A stretch of DNA of 64,000 nucleotides, taken from contig CM043967.1 in the NCBI GenBank assembly GCA_014529385.2, positions 81,850,278 to 81,914,277 of the forward strand, given 5' to 3'. This DNA comes from Adiantum capillus-veneris. Taxonomy: Eukaryota; Streptophyta; Polypodiopsida; Polypodiales; Pteridaceae. A program made the position numbers and the translations under genes. This document shows, piece after piece, positions 41,201 to 52,091 of the stretch. The notes beneath the pieces were generated by a model. It was not told the DNA's origin, made no database searches, and saw only the letters and a program-made list of their open reading frames with translations. Within the stretch, counting starts at the first letter, position 1; each line of letters opens with the position of its first letter.

Positions 41201-42916
41201 ATTCATGCTCGTAAGTGAACTACAATCTCTTGTATGAAGTACTATATTTTAGTTAAAATAGAATTTCGTTGATCTTTTTTTTTGTGAACTTTTGTATGGA
41301 AAGGTTTTTTGGAAGAGAGTCCCATCTCTAATGACGGTGTAATCTCACCCCAAGCTACATACATAGAGCCATCCACCAAGCCACCCTCACGTGCAAGAAA
41401 AGGTAAAAAAAGTATAGAAAAAACACCCCAACGTGTGCCTGTAGATGTTGATGTTGAGGAGGAGAGCTTTCCAACTTCTCTTCTACCAAAAAGATCCACC
41501 TTAGCATCAAAGTCTTGCTTCTCCGAGACTATTATGAGTCGTTCTCTAAATGAGCGGATGCCAACAAAACGTACCACAGGTAGACGTTCTTTGCTTGTTT
41601 ATTTGCTTTTTATTACTCTAATTAATTATTACTTGCGTTAACCATTGACATGTCCTATGGTTTTCTAAGCATTCTTTGAGATTCTAAGCAATTGAAAATT
41701 GCATTTTCATGTTTAGGAGAGGAGTTTATTACATGTGTGGATGCTTTGTTATTGGATGTGGAAGCAATTGATGACCTAGCATGGCATAGGTAAGACTTAC
41801 ATATTTCTCTAAAAAGTTATATTACCATAATGTACTCTTATCATAATCATTTGTTTTGTGTTAGTATTGAAATGTGGTTCAAGAAAACACCAATCTATGA
41901 TGGGCGCGAGTATGCATTGAAGGGGGAAATCTCCCAATATGTGGCAAGATTGATCTTTGCAGACTTCCCTACGTCCATGTTAGTTGATGGTATTCACAAT
42001 CACACTATAGGTGAAATTTTTTTATGTCATTTGGGAGGCTTCGTGCTCGTTATAGAATGCATATATGTTATGATGTGATTTTTCATTTTAACTTGCTTGT
42101 GTAGGTAATGTAAAAGTTGTTCCTGAGTGGAACCACTTTTCCACTGCCTTGTCAACTGGTGTCATGGAGATTGCTGATGTTCACTTGGCAGACGAGGGTT
42201 TCTTGGTGACTTTGTCTCTTGCACAACATTTGGGAGATCTTGTCATGCAAGCTAATAGATTTAGTTTGCAGCTCCATCGCTCGTGGACTTTGATGTGTGA
42301 TGGGGGATATTTACACCCAGAGACTGGTGAGAAGGTGAGGTTGCCTTCTCTATCTAAAGCTTGCGTATGAATTTAGAGTTCTTCTTATTAAGTGATTTGT
42401 TCTCTCCTTTCACAGGTGATGGATCTCACTCTTGGTCTATTTTATCGTAAGAATGCTCAAAGCATTACACCTCATTATGATAGAAAGGCTGGGGAGGATG
42501 TTTCTCCTGAGTTCTTTCCGGCCTCAAGAAGCTACCTCACAGAGTCTCCTCCTCGTTCATGTAATGATTATACAAGTTTAGCTGGAGATTTGATTCGAGG
42601 GGGAGCAGAGCGTACTGAGACTTTTTACAGGTAACTTTCTAGCCATGAACTCTTGTGAATCAGGACACGCATCTTGATAGTTCTATGCAATCTCTTGTCG
42701 TTAAACTTTGATTATTATGTTTAACACAGTTGGCTTCTAGAAACATTCACATATGAGGACGACCATGTTATGGACATCTTTGCCGGGTGTGGTGGTTTGG
42801 GGCTTGCTTGCACAAAGGAGATACGTCACTGTCTAATGTTAGAGGGTGATTTCTTTGTCTTCTCTGAGTGTTTAGAGAAGAAAGTTTGTGGTCCTCCTCT
42901 TGAGGAGGAAAACTAG
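38266..42916 (+). CDS. ParB-like / DNA N4/N6-methyltransferase-like protein, 12 exons, 994 residues
   Basis: Exons: 38266-39001, 39087-39192, 39278-39491, 40234-40508, 40604-40924, 41005-41210, 41304-41579, 41717-41789, 41865-42010, 42105-42334, 42416-42630, 42730-42916. All junctions keep frame to TAG 42914-42916; intron 1 is GC-AG, the rest GT-AG. N-terminus is basic (KRSMRKREAK, KKSVKRR). Residues about 110-250 end in FFVWDGNHRLKTWMRR, like the DGNHR motif of ParB/Srx-fold domains. A Lys/Glu-rich middle has no known domain. The C-terminal 230 residues follow the beta-class N4/N6 methyltransferase order: LIFADFPTSML (769-772 DFPT where DPPY is usual), DEGFLVTLSLAQHL, HRSWTLMCDGG, then VMDIFAGCGGLGLA (950-955 FAGCGG, AdoMet motif I) and CLMLEGDFFVFSEC. 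Bacterial and phage proteins join ParB-like and methylase domains, so ancient transfer is possible. DNA modification or DNA binding is inferred; the altered motif IV argues against ordinary catalysis. Confidence 0.72.
39690..40150 (+). repeat. 69-70-bp minisatellite inside intron 3
   Basis: GAATTCCCATGTGGGAAGCC recurs at 39787, 39857, 39926, 39995, 40064 and, diverged, 40134, giving a period of 69-70 bp and six to seven copies. It enlarges intron 3 (39492-40233) to 742 bp while other introns are about 75-140 bp. Long frames across it are repeat artefacts. Confidence 0.88.
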
Positions 42917-43214
42917 TAGATTAGCTACTTCCATTGGTGGACAATTATTTTTGTGGCTTGACTCTATGTATTGTTTGAGATAGTATATTTTTTAATGCAA
43001 CAACGAGCAACATATGGAGACTGTGGGTTTTTCCCTTGTCCCCACAAGGGTTTTTTCATCCACAATCATGGTGCCTTGACTTGAAAATCGAGGCTCAATA
43101 TATATGTTGTTCAATTATGGGGAAAATGTTGTGTTTCTCATGTCATTATCTTGTTCTTGTTGTTCTTATTGGGGTTAGGGTAATGCAAGCAAATGCCTAC
43201 TCAATAATCATCAT

Positions 43215-43215
<1 letters not shown>
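42917..43215. other. Downstream region of the methyltransferase-like gene
   Basis: Probable 3' untranslated sequence. At 43018-43068 a block CTGTGGGTTTTTCCCTTG...CAAGGGTTTTTTCATCCACA is shared, inverted, with 55868-55925 next to a short LTR. It is therefore a retroelement fragment close to the gene end. Confidence 0.4.
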
Positions 43216-43245
<30 letters not shown>

Positions 43246-43368
43246 GTGGGGGTGGGGGGGGGGGTCTCTCTTATTCTCTCTAATTGCTTATAGCATGAAG
43301 AAGATAAAGACTCATTACTAGAGTAGACTTCAATTTTCCTCATACCAAAAATTCAAAGATTTCACTTT

Positions 43369-43412
<44 letters not shown>

Positions 43413-43506
43413 TCTCTCTAATTGCTTGTAGAGAAAACAAGATAGAGACTTGTTGCCAGTGTAGACTTCAACTTATCTCGTGCAAGAAATTTAAATATTT
43501 CACTTT

Positions 43507-43555
<49 letters not shown>

Positions 43556-43645
43556 GACTTATAATGCGAACAAGATAAAGACTCGTTGTGCTAGAGTAGA
43601 CTTCAACTTACCTCATACCAAAAATTCAAATATTTTACTTTGTAC
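43216..43645. repeat. G-run and three tandem ~140-bp units with (CT)n
   Basis: A (GT)n then long poly-G run (43216-43263) is followed by three diverged units. Each has GATAAAGACT, AGTAGACTTCAACTT, CCTCATACC and TCAAATATTT phrases, and the first two end in a (CT)n tract. Unit starts are near 43264, 43401 and 43541. Confidence 0.7.
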
Positions 43646-45790
43646 TAAAATTCTTGTGGATCATAAACATAGACTTTGTGACAATCTTTCTTATAAATAC
43701 TACGTATATGACATTGCAATATCAATATATTGACATTGATATGGTTATCTTTTTTAAAATCAAATCTATGTTGTATTACGATGGCCCTTAATTGTGTCAC
43801 AAACATGTAGAGCACAAATTTTTTACTATGCACTTTATCGACCTAGTTCAAAAGCTATATACCTTAGTATGTGCAAAAGGTTACATCTGATTTTTCTACC
43901 CACAAAAAGCTCTAACTTTGTAGAGAAAGCTCTAAATGAAAAGCTCCTATATTTAATATCCCCGCTGGGAACGCCTGCACACTAAGGTAAAATCTACCTA
44001 TGTTGTGTGTGTGTGTGTGTGTGTGTCGTGGTAGGGAAGGCACAGACCAGATTGGTACCTTAGCCACTTTGCCTATGAGATCACTGGTTCGTGTGTTAGA
44101 GTTGGAAAACCTATCTCGCCTTTCAGCTAATGGTGCTTATTGTGATGCTTGTAGAGATATAGAATCGAACAGCAACGCCCTCATTTGCAATCGAGCTCTC
44201 CACTTTTGAGTGCATTCACAAAATATCGGCCTTCACATTATGTTCACTGACACCAACCACCTCCTACAATTCAACCAAATTTTTTCCCCATGGAGCTGCT
44301 CCCCTCTCCTCCACCACACGGTGGATTTCATTAGCTTCTGCAAGCCAAAGACTACATTATGCACGATCATGTCAAATTATAGCTGCTTCATCGTTCATAG
44401 GTCCACTACATGAAACCAAACACTACAGATTGAAGATGGTGTGTAAATGAGAAAGGCTAGCTAATGGAGCTTAAACTAAGGTGCTTGAGGTGCTTGTTGT
44501 GGTTGCCGACTAGGGAGCCTGAGGTGCTTGCGGGAACACTACCCAGGCTTGAGGTGCTTTGCCATGCTTGCTGACTATGGTGCTTGGGGATAAGGTGTGC
44601 AAAGTCAAGAATGATCCGTACAATGAGGGGGAGAGCCCTTCAAGAGGGGGGATGAGAGAGAACACACACCTCACACACACACACCCGCACATAAGGCAAG
44701 CTTGGTACAAAGAAAGCAAAAGGGACGCTTGTAAAGTTCCTCCTTATGTTGCCCTCATGGTGTACCTAAAGCCTATGGGTTGGCCACCCAAGGGGTCCAA
44801 TGATAATTTAGAAGATTTAATTAATTGTTTTTGCATTTTTAAAGTCCTTTGGGGGTGCTCATCTTGAGGGTCAATACCTATGGAGACGGAACTACACCTT
44901 CTTGTCTCTCTTTTGTAGTTGTCTTTTTGAAGATTTGGTTCTATTTACTTGTGGGTTACGGGTATCAATTTTGAGAGCTGATTTTGATTGAGTTACCGCC
45001 TAGCCATGTGGCAAGCCGGTTTCAGGCATATGCATTTTTAGGTTTTTCTTGACATTGGCGTACACCATGTTGGAGAGTCTCCAAGTAATCTACATAGCAT
45101 GTGCAATTAGATGCAAGTTTTGGAACTCGATGTTAAGTTCGGACAAGCAAGTTAGAGCATATTCAATATTTAGGCTAAAAAGCATTTAACTAGTTTCTTC
45201 CCGTGATTCTTGTATTCAGGCTAGGCATTTGACTTTCATTTCTATAAAAGGAACCCTTAGCCTACACATTTAGCATGATTTATCAATGCAGTACCCATCT
45301 TCTAAATGCACCAGATGAAGGGTGTAGGCTAAATGACCATATGCAGTACCACCACATCACCATATGCACCATGAAGAACAAAACCTCTCTACACATCTTG
45401 AATCAAATGAAAGAAGAAAGTCGTCGCAACTTGCAAAATCAACTTCAAGAAAGTTGAAATAGAACAAGACGGTGAAGGATGCCTCTTGCCATCTTTGGGA
45501 GCAATCCAAAGCTATGGCTGCTACAACCTACAAAACAAAAGTTGTAGACGAGAAAGCACACAAAACAAAAAAACACAAGCAAATCAAACATGCATCAAAA
45601 ACCAAAGCAAGAAAATAAAGACCTACGTCAAAATAAAAAGACAACAAGGAACAACCAAAAGGAGGGGAGGAAGAAGAGAATAAAAAATGCTAAGCAACCA
45701 TCGCACTGAGAAGTACGGCGGTTGCTTAGGGTGGGGAGCTCTTAGTTAGCTGGCAAAGCCACTGCTTCCAGGGCCACCACATGGACATGG

Positions 45791-45886
<96 letters not shown>

Positions 45887-46049
45887 AAAATTCGGGCTTG
45901 GCCCTATTGCATTACATGACAATTTGGCTATTGCCAACTTACAAGAAGGTTATGGGTGAAAACCCTACGAATATACAATAATATCCATGAGAAAAATACC
46001 CATAAAACTACGGAATACAACTGATATGATACAATCTGACACAATAATC

Positions 46050-46088
<39 letters not shown>

Positions 46089-46149
46089 AAAGTTGGCTCT
46101 GGAATATTTTATCTTTGATTTTAGCTAAGATACGCTCTCCCTTTTTGTG
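43646..46149. other. Intergenic and decayed-repeat DNA, long (CT)n at 45796-45883
   Basis: No gene is recognisable. GT microsatellite at about 44003-44026. GAGGTGCTTG is repeated around 44480-44570. TTTCTATAAAAGGAACCC at about 45239 followed by a short leader-like stretch suggests an LTR promoter remnant. The (CT)n tract at 45796-45883 and another at 46054-46084 are pure dinucleotide. Reading frames over them are artefacts. Confidence 0.4.
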
Positions 46150-46269
46150 ACAAGGGTATCAAAGCAAGGTCTCCCCCTCTTTCTCCAAAAAGAAGGGAAA
46201 TTCTAAGAGGAAGCAGTAAGAGCCATGACTAGCCAAGAAGAAAGCATGGAGCAGGAACTTCGTGCAGTT
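46150..46269 (+). mobile_element. 5' fragment of a plus-strand LTR element (primer site and gag start)
   Basis: GGGTATCAAAGCAAGGTC at about 46154 resembles the initiator-Met primer site region of plant LTR elements. It is followed 70 bases later by ATG (about 46225) opening MTSQEESMEQELRAVKAIRA, a gag-like start. The frame is cut at about 46269, where an oppositely oriented gypsy fragment begins. Confidence 0.45.
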
Positions 46270-47950
46270 AAAGCAATTAGAGCTTCATAAGCTCGGCTGT
46301 ACAAATGAGTGGGGAGGGAGATACATCATTTTCTCCAAGCAACAACACATGTGTACCATTGGATTCAAACATCAAACTGTTATGCTCATAGCTATGTTTA
46401 AGTGAGGACCCTAATCCATGCAACCACTCATGACTAAGCACCACATCTACCCTTTCGATATTCATGACTTGGAAATTCAAGGATGTATGATACCCTTTTA
46501 TTTCTAATGGCACATTCAAGACTTGAGTATCCCAGACTTTGGAATCATGGCCATTTATCATTGCTACCTTGTAGTGGTGGGAACTAGCAATCTGGCGCCA
46601 ATTGAGCCTTTTCACTAACTTATAGTAAATGAAATTGTGCGAAGCACCATCATCAACTAGGATTCTCACCTTGTGACCTTGGATATAACCATGCATACGC
46701 ATTAGGTCATGTGGACCAAAAGTGGATTGCCACATAGAGGCCGTGATACAACACTCATGCACCTACTCGGTGTGTGTTACTTCCACATTGGAAAAATGAG
46801 GAGAGGATTGTAAAGGAAGCAACTTCACCATGTGCACAGCTTTTTCCTTACTTTGGACAACAAATTTCCTCTTGGCACAATCCTTTTCGCCGTGTCTAGT
46901 CCCCATGCAACCAAAACACAACTTCTCGTTTTTGGCCGTTTCAAACTCTTCTGTAGAGAGATGGCCCCTTGCCCCCTTGGGCTTTTTAGATACATCGATG
47001 CAACTACTACAAATTTTCTCTTATTATTGCCATGAGATGCACGTGTATTTAAACTATTATGTGTGTTATGCAATGTTTTATCTTTAGGAACATCATATAT
47101 ATGTGCCTACACTATAGCCTCCTCAAGTGTTTTGGGGTCCTGGGTTTTCACATGCTTCATAAGCTCTGGAGTCAGCCCACAAACAAACCCCCAAACTTGA
47201 TGGAAGTCATCTAGACCATCCATCTTGAGGATAACATCGCGATAGTGCAAGATATAAGCAAGTAATGATTTATGTTGGCGCACGGAACAATTGTCTCATG
47301 CAATCCAATTTATGTCCTTCTCATTAGTAGGCAAAAATTATTTCCTGAACATCTTTTCAAAGGCAGCCCATGAACGTGGTACTTGATTTTTCTCCTTGAG
47401 AGCCATCCACCACTTATAGGCTTTACCTTCCAATGTGAGATTCGTTTGCAACGCCTCGGGTGCATCTGGAATATGACACGGATTATGATTACCATCCCAT
47501 TTACTCAAGAAAATATATATTGCATCTTTATTATGGTCCTTATTTTCCCCACAAAAAGTAGGTGGCTTGGTGTTTTTCATCAAGTCATCCACCTCTTTCG
47601 AAGTGAGAGGCTGGGACTCGTCTAGAGTAGAGTCATTTGTTGGGTTGGAGCCTTGCTCGGTGCCAATAGGAGGGCCCTTGGCCTAACTTTCCATAGATTG
47701 TGCTACCAAAGTAGTCAATTTAGTGACATTTTCATTTAAATTTGCAAAATTACATTCTAAAACAGACAAGCGTGCTTGCAATGTTCTAAACTCTTGCAAA
47801 TTTAACAACTCTATGCTGTCATCCATGCCAGTATAGCTGCACGGGCATGCTCCCTAAGAGTGTCCGAATCTTGGCCTACTACAGGTGCGACATGCGTTTG
47901 ATTCTCAAAATCAAAACTATGATGCATGTCTATATCTGAATTCATGGTCA
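46270..47950 (-). pseudogene. Truncated chromovirus-like gag and protease
   Basis: A relative of the element at 11-16 kb, on the minus strand. The protease fragment (46277-46762) reads ECCITASMWQSTFGPHDL and then GHKVRILVDDGASHNFI with catalytic Asp in D-D-G-A. A zinc-knuckle segment lies at 46825-47073 (CVLVAWGLDTAKRIV in a shifted frame). The capsid fragment (47338-47592) reads IFLSKWDGNHN and LTLEGKAYKWWMALKEKN. The start near 47945 (MNSDIDM) matches the gag start of the other element. It is cut after the protease, with no RT, RNase H or integrase and no LTRs found. Several frame changes show it is dead. Confidence 0.78.
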
Positions 47951-48315
47951 ACTAGTGGAGTGTTTGGATTAAAAAGAATAACCGTAGAAAGGCCCACTTG
48001 TTCAAGTAGTAGCAATCGAATCAAATTTTTTTGCTTGGCAAAAATTGCTTCGAAATCTCTTACAAACTCCAAAGGCGATGGAACTGAGACTCACTAATTG
48101 GCTCGTAGACAATAAATTTTGAATTCTCAAACTTCAAATTTGTGATAGTGGAATACTTGTTAAAGGAAATTGTCCTTCGCATGCACTGAACAGAAGTAGC
48201 TTCCTTTTGCAAAGCCCTCAAACCCTGGCCGTTGGCATGCACCGATCACTGGCAGCTTTCCTTTGCAAAGTCCTTGAAACTTGGGCATGCTTGGGGGGTA
48301 TATAATCTCTCTCTG

Positions 48316-48404
<89 letters not shown>

Positions 48405-48762
48405 ATCCTTGAGCCCATACCATTGAGTGCAATCCGCACCATTGCCTCCATTTGTCTTAGCCCCCATTCTTTTTGCTGCGAGATAGGAGGTTGGGGCACT
48501 AGCGAGGAGTCTCATCGACTTTGCACCTTATTCCCATGTCAAGTGAGAGAGAGTGAGTACCACACACTACAGCTTTTGACTACATTAGGTCCTCTTTTCC
48601 CCATATATTCAGCCATGATCTTTCCCTAAATACCTTCCTCTCCCAACCACGATGTGGACTCTCTATTGTGACTAGAGCAATTTCACCTTTTCTTTGAGAT
48701 ATGGAGCTGGAGCGACATAAATTCAATGACTTTACATTTGACAATCAATATAGAGTTACTAC
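47951..48762. other. Non-coding: short tandem duplication, (CT)n and GAGTTAG-repeat start
   Basis: CTTCCTTTTGCAAAGCCCTC-type phrases recur at about 48200 and 48255. (CT)n/(CA)n at 48307-48402. From about 48680 the sequence matches 9531-9610, and its last bases (48759-48762, CTAC) are the left target duplication of the Tat element. Confidence 0.5.
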
Positions 48763-48877
48763 TGACGAAGGAAATTTGGAATGGCGGCCTCTACACCAAA
48801 ACAAACTCTATTGCGCCACAAGGGAAATGAGATGAGGGCACCACCTAGTCTTGGAAGCGTGGACTAGGACCGCTACA

Positions 48878-48951
<74 letters not shown>

Positions 48952-50230
48952 ACTATGAATGAAGCATTAACCGTAGTGTGTGTACAAGGAATGGATGACT
49001 TCAAACACTCCCAACACAAATAGCATATAGATTACCAAACAATCACTCAAGGATTAGCCAAGATCACATCAAGCACTCTCCCACACATATAAAACATTTC
49101 TCTTAATTAACATAAGTAAGAGGAGGAGAGGTTACTAGCATGAAACAATTTGAACTCTAGGATGTGCGAGAATAGAGTGAATGAATGAGCTTATGGGCTC
49201 ATGGTGAGTGATACAAAGGCTCAATGGGGCTGAGGGAGGCTTGAAATTACAAAGGGGAAGGCCTCTTTATATAGGAAAGAGAGTGATTAGGAGTGAGGTT
49301 AAGATCCAAGTGTAATTTGTACAAATGAAGCTTGATTAGGGACATTCAACCAATGAAGAAGCTCCTTCCAAGTGATTTGTTGACCAATTAGCTCCATCAT
49401 CACTTGTGTTGTCTTCACTCCTTCCTCCATAGCTTGAGTCCAAGAGCTTCCTTATTTTAAAATGTAAAGAATCTACATAAAATCAATACATATCTAGTAA
49501 TAATAGGAAGGGGTTGAATGAGAACTTATGAACTACAACAAGATTAAGCATGACTTGAGAGGTGATTAGAAGAGGAACTTTGATGGGTTTTTGAGCTTGA
49601 GAGAGAGGAGGAAGGAGAGGAGGGTGAGAAGACTAATGGCTGATTTTAGAGAAGGTCTCAATGTGGAAAAGGAAGGGTGTGTGTGTGTAAAGGTAGAGGG
49701 GGTGGTCTCCACCACAGTTGAAAAAACTGGCGTCCACCATTTTGGTCATATCTCCTAGACCGTAGATGCAAAAATTATAAAAAAAATATGACCAAAATCT
49801 CCAGCTCATCAGCTACAACTTTGATGAAGATAACTTTTCTTGGATCGGAGTGGAAGTATTTTTTAAAAATTGAGCAAAATCATGTGTGTGGTTTCTTCCT
49901 TTACCAAGTCTTCCACTTGGGTCCCATTTGTTTGAATCATCATATGGCTCCAAAGCCATGATGATATGAGCCACTCATGACCCTTGAATCATGGGTGAAT
50001 GGCTCCACAACCACATTATATCTTTTCTTTTCACATTTACATATTTTTCCTTCCCTTTACCACTAGGTTCTCCCTCTACCTTTCACCTCCGGTGAACTAG
50101 TCAAGAAAAAATCATTTTTTTTTAAATTTTTCCAAGAGGTTGTTCTCACTCTTTCTTTTATTGTAAACCTCTAGAAGCAAGGAAAACCAACAAAATATGA
50201 TAAACAAAAATTTGTGATAGGCTCGGATCA
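48763..50230 (-). repeat. Tat element 3' LTR (about 1468 bp)
   Basis: Matches 57564-59023 almost base for base. The main differences are in the length of the (AG)n tract (48877-48949 here) plus a handful of substitutions. The minus strand carries CCTATATAAAGAGG at about 49264-49277. Confidence 0.94.
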
Positions 50231-50318
50231 TAGCCCCCCCAAACCTGGCTAGGGGTATTTATGCCTCTAGCCTACTTTCTTTGATCTTGAGCTGACCTTA
50301 TCCTGATGTGATAAGGCT

Positions 50319-52091
50319 TTAGACGCCATCCATTTGTCCTGGTCTTGTGCACTTTACCATCAATGTCTTGAAGTCTGTAAGAGCCATTTTTGACTTTTTG
50401 GTGACCAAGAACGGGCCTTCCCATCGGAAAAGAAACTTTCCATCCTTACGAGTGTCGAAGCGATTGTCATATCGAAGCACCAGAGATCCCTTTTTGATGT
50501 CTTTGGATGCTAGCTTTTTGTTGAACTTTTCTCTGCGCTTCTCTGCTTCTTGAGAATAGTGGTTGATGGCTTCTTCACAATCCAATTGCAGCCTCTCTAG
50601 ATCCATGATCCTTTGATGTACTTTCTCCTTTTGAGAGCCTACCTGGCTACCCAATATTCGAAGACTTGTTAACTTCACTTCGATGGGCAAAAGCGCCTCC
50701 TTTCCATAAACCAAATGAAAGGGTGTGTACCCTAATGTGGTTTTGAAGGAGGTTCTATAGGCCCATAGAGCTCCATTCAGGTGTTTGTCCCAATCTTGGT
50801 GCCTGGCATGTACCTGTTTGGTGAGAATTTTGCAAATGATTCCATTTACTTTTTCCACCAAACCATTGCACTGAGGGTAGTAAGGAGTAGAGTGTTGATG
50901 CTGAATATTTAGCTTCTTCATGAGTTCTCCTACCAAGTCTGCTCTAAACCCTGGTCCTCTATCAGATAATATTTCAAGAGGGGTGCCAAACCGGCAACAG
51001 ATGTGGTCAAAGATGAACTGACTCACATCCTTAGTAGTAATTATATTGGTCGGCATAGCCTCAGTCCATCTAGTCATGTAGTCTACTCCCATGATGATGT
51101 ACTCTTTACCTGACTGAGTGCGTGGTAGAGGCCCTATGGAATCAATTCCCCACTTCTCAAAGGGCCCATATACCTTTATTGGGTTCTGAGGTTCAGCTAT
51201 GAGCCGTCGTGGTCCTGCTTTCTGACATTCATCACATGTTTGACACCAGTATTTGACGTCACGATGAAGACTTGGCCAAGTAAACCCAGCTTGTAGAACC
51301 TTTCTACTAGTGACGCCGTGTGCAAAGTGTCCTCCACACATATCATCATGACAAGCTTTTAAAATCTCTTCAATTTCACTCTTCAAAGGAACTCTCCTAA
51401 GCACACCATCCTTACCAAGACAATACAAGTCATCATTTACTATGCGATACCTGGTAGCCTTCCTAGCTAACCATCGCCTTTCCCCTGCATTCAAGTGTTT
51501 AGGAGCCTCTCCTTGCTCCAGAATGTGCATAATATCTTCCAAGTCCTCCTTGCCTTGTTGAAGTGGAATTTTGATGGCCACTGCTCCCACTATTGACTTA
51601 TTTAACTTTGATGATGCTCGATGGTCTGCATCCTTGTTCTGGTCTCTTGGCACATGATGTACTTGTGCCTCCCTAAATCTCCTCTTAAGAGCTTTTGCTT
51701 CTCTCATTTTAGTAGAGAGACGAGCATTTTTGCAAGCCCATGTACCTTGCATTTGCCTTACCAAAAGCATGGAGTCACCAAAAGCGTTTAATCTCTTAAT
51801 TGAATTATCGAGGCACCAACAAAGGCCATGAATTAGAGCATGATATTCTGCTTCATTGTTGGAGTGGACATCTTCTAGAGTGATCCCTTCACCATGGATC
51901 CTCGCTCCCAATGGGGATAAGACCACGATGCCTGCAGCTGCCTTATCCTTGGTTCTCTTGTATGCTCCATCAAAGTAGAGGCTATAAGCATTGACCAAAA
52001 CCTCTAGAGCTGGAGGTGGTGGAAGTTCCTTTCTCTTCAAATGGAAAACTTTTTCATAGCACTTGTTTGTTAAAATTTCGGCTAAGCATGC
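50319..52091 (-). CDS. Tat pol part 2: second RNase H and integrase
   Basis: Same frame as pol part 1, after TGA at 52092-52094. The N-terminal domain is the archaeal-like RNase H of Tat elements: SLYFDGAYKRTKDKAAAGIV (catalytic Asp), SNNEAEYHALIHGL (Glu), NAFGDSMLLVRQM (Asp) and NKDADH. After a linker comes integrase, with zinc residues in CHDDMCGGHFAHG and CQTCDECQKAG. Catalytic positions are in MGVDYMTRWTEA, ILSDRGPGF and CNGLVEKVNGI. The C-terminal module (KKGSLVLRYDNRFD, FRWEGPFLV) lacks a chromodomain. The frame ends at 50319, about 90 bases before the 3' LTR. No lesion is visible within this part. Confidence 0.92.
   Translation of the reverse strand, partial: ACLAEILTNKCYEKVFHLKRKELPPPPALEVLVNAYSLYFDGAYKRTKDKAAAGIVVLSPLGARIHGEGITLEDVHSNNEAEYHALIHGLCWCLDNSIKRLNAFGDSMLLVRQMQGTWACKNARLSTKMREAKALKRRFREAQVHHVPRDQNKDADHRASSKLNKSIVGAVAIKIPLQQGKEDLEDIMHILEQGEAPKHLNAGERRWLARKATRYRIVNDDLYCLGKDGVLRRVPLKSEIEEILKACHDDMCGGHFAHGVTSRKVLQAGFTWPSLHRDVKYWCQTCDECQKAGPRRLIAEPQNPIKVYGPFEKWGIDSIGPLPRTQSGKEYIIMGVDYMTRWTEAMPTNIITTKDVSQFIFDHICCRFGTPLEILSDRGPGFRADLVGELMKKLNIQHQHSTPYYPQCNGLVEKVNGIICKILTKQVHARHQDWDKHLNGALWAYRTSFKTTLGYTPFHLVYGKEALLPIEVKLTSLRILGSQVGSQKEKVHQRIMDLERLQLDCEEAINHYSQEAEKRREKFNKKLASKDIKKGSLVLRYDNRFDTRKDGKFLFRWEGPFLVTKKSKMALTDFKTLMVKCTRPGQMDGV

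Noticed and set aside
42750-42916. C5-cytosine methyltransferase reading of the FAGCGG motif
   Set aside because: FAGCGG also begins C5 methylases, but there it is N-terminal and followed by PCQ and ENV motifs. Here it lies at the extreme C-terminus, after segments matching the motif IV-VIII order, which fits the beta class of amino-methyltransferases better.
45746-45981. Poly(Arg-Glu)/poly(Ser-Leu) frames
   Set aside because: Pure dinucleotide repeat; also 48160-48515, 43367-43564 and 57561-57812.
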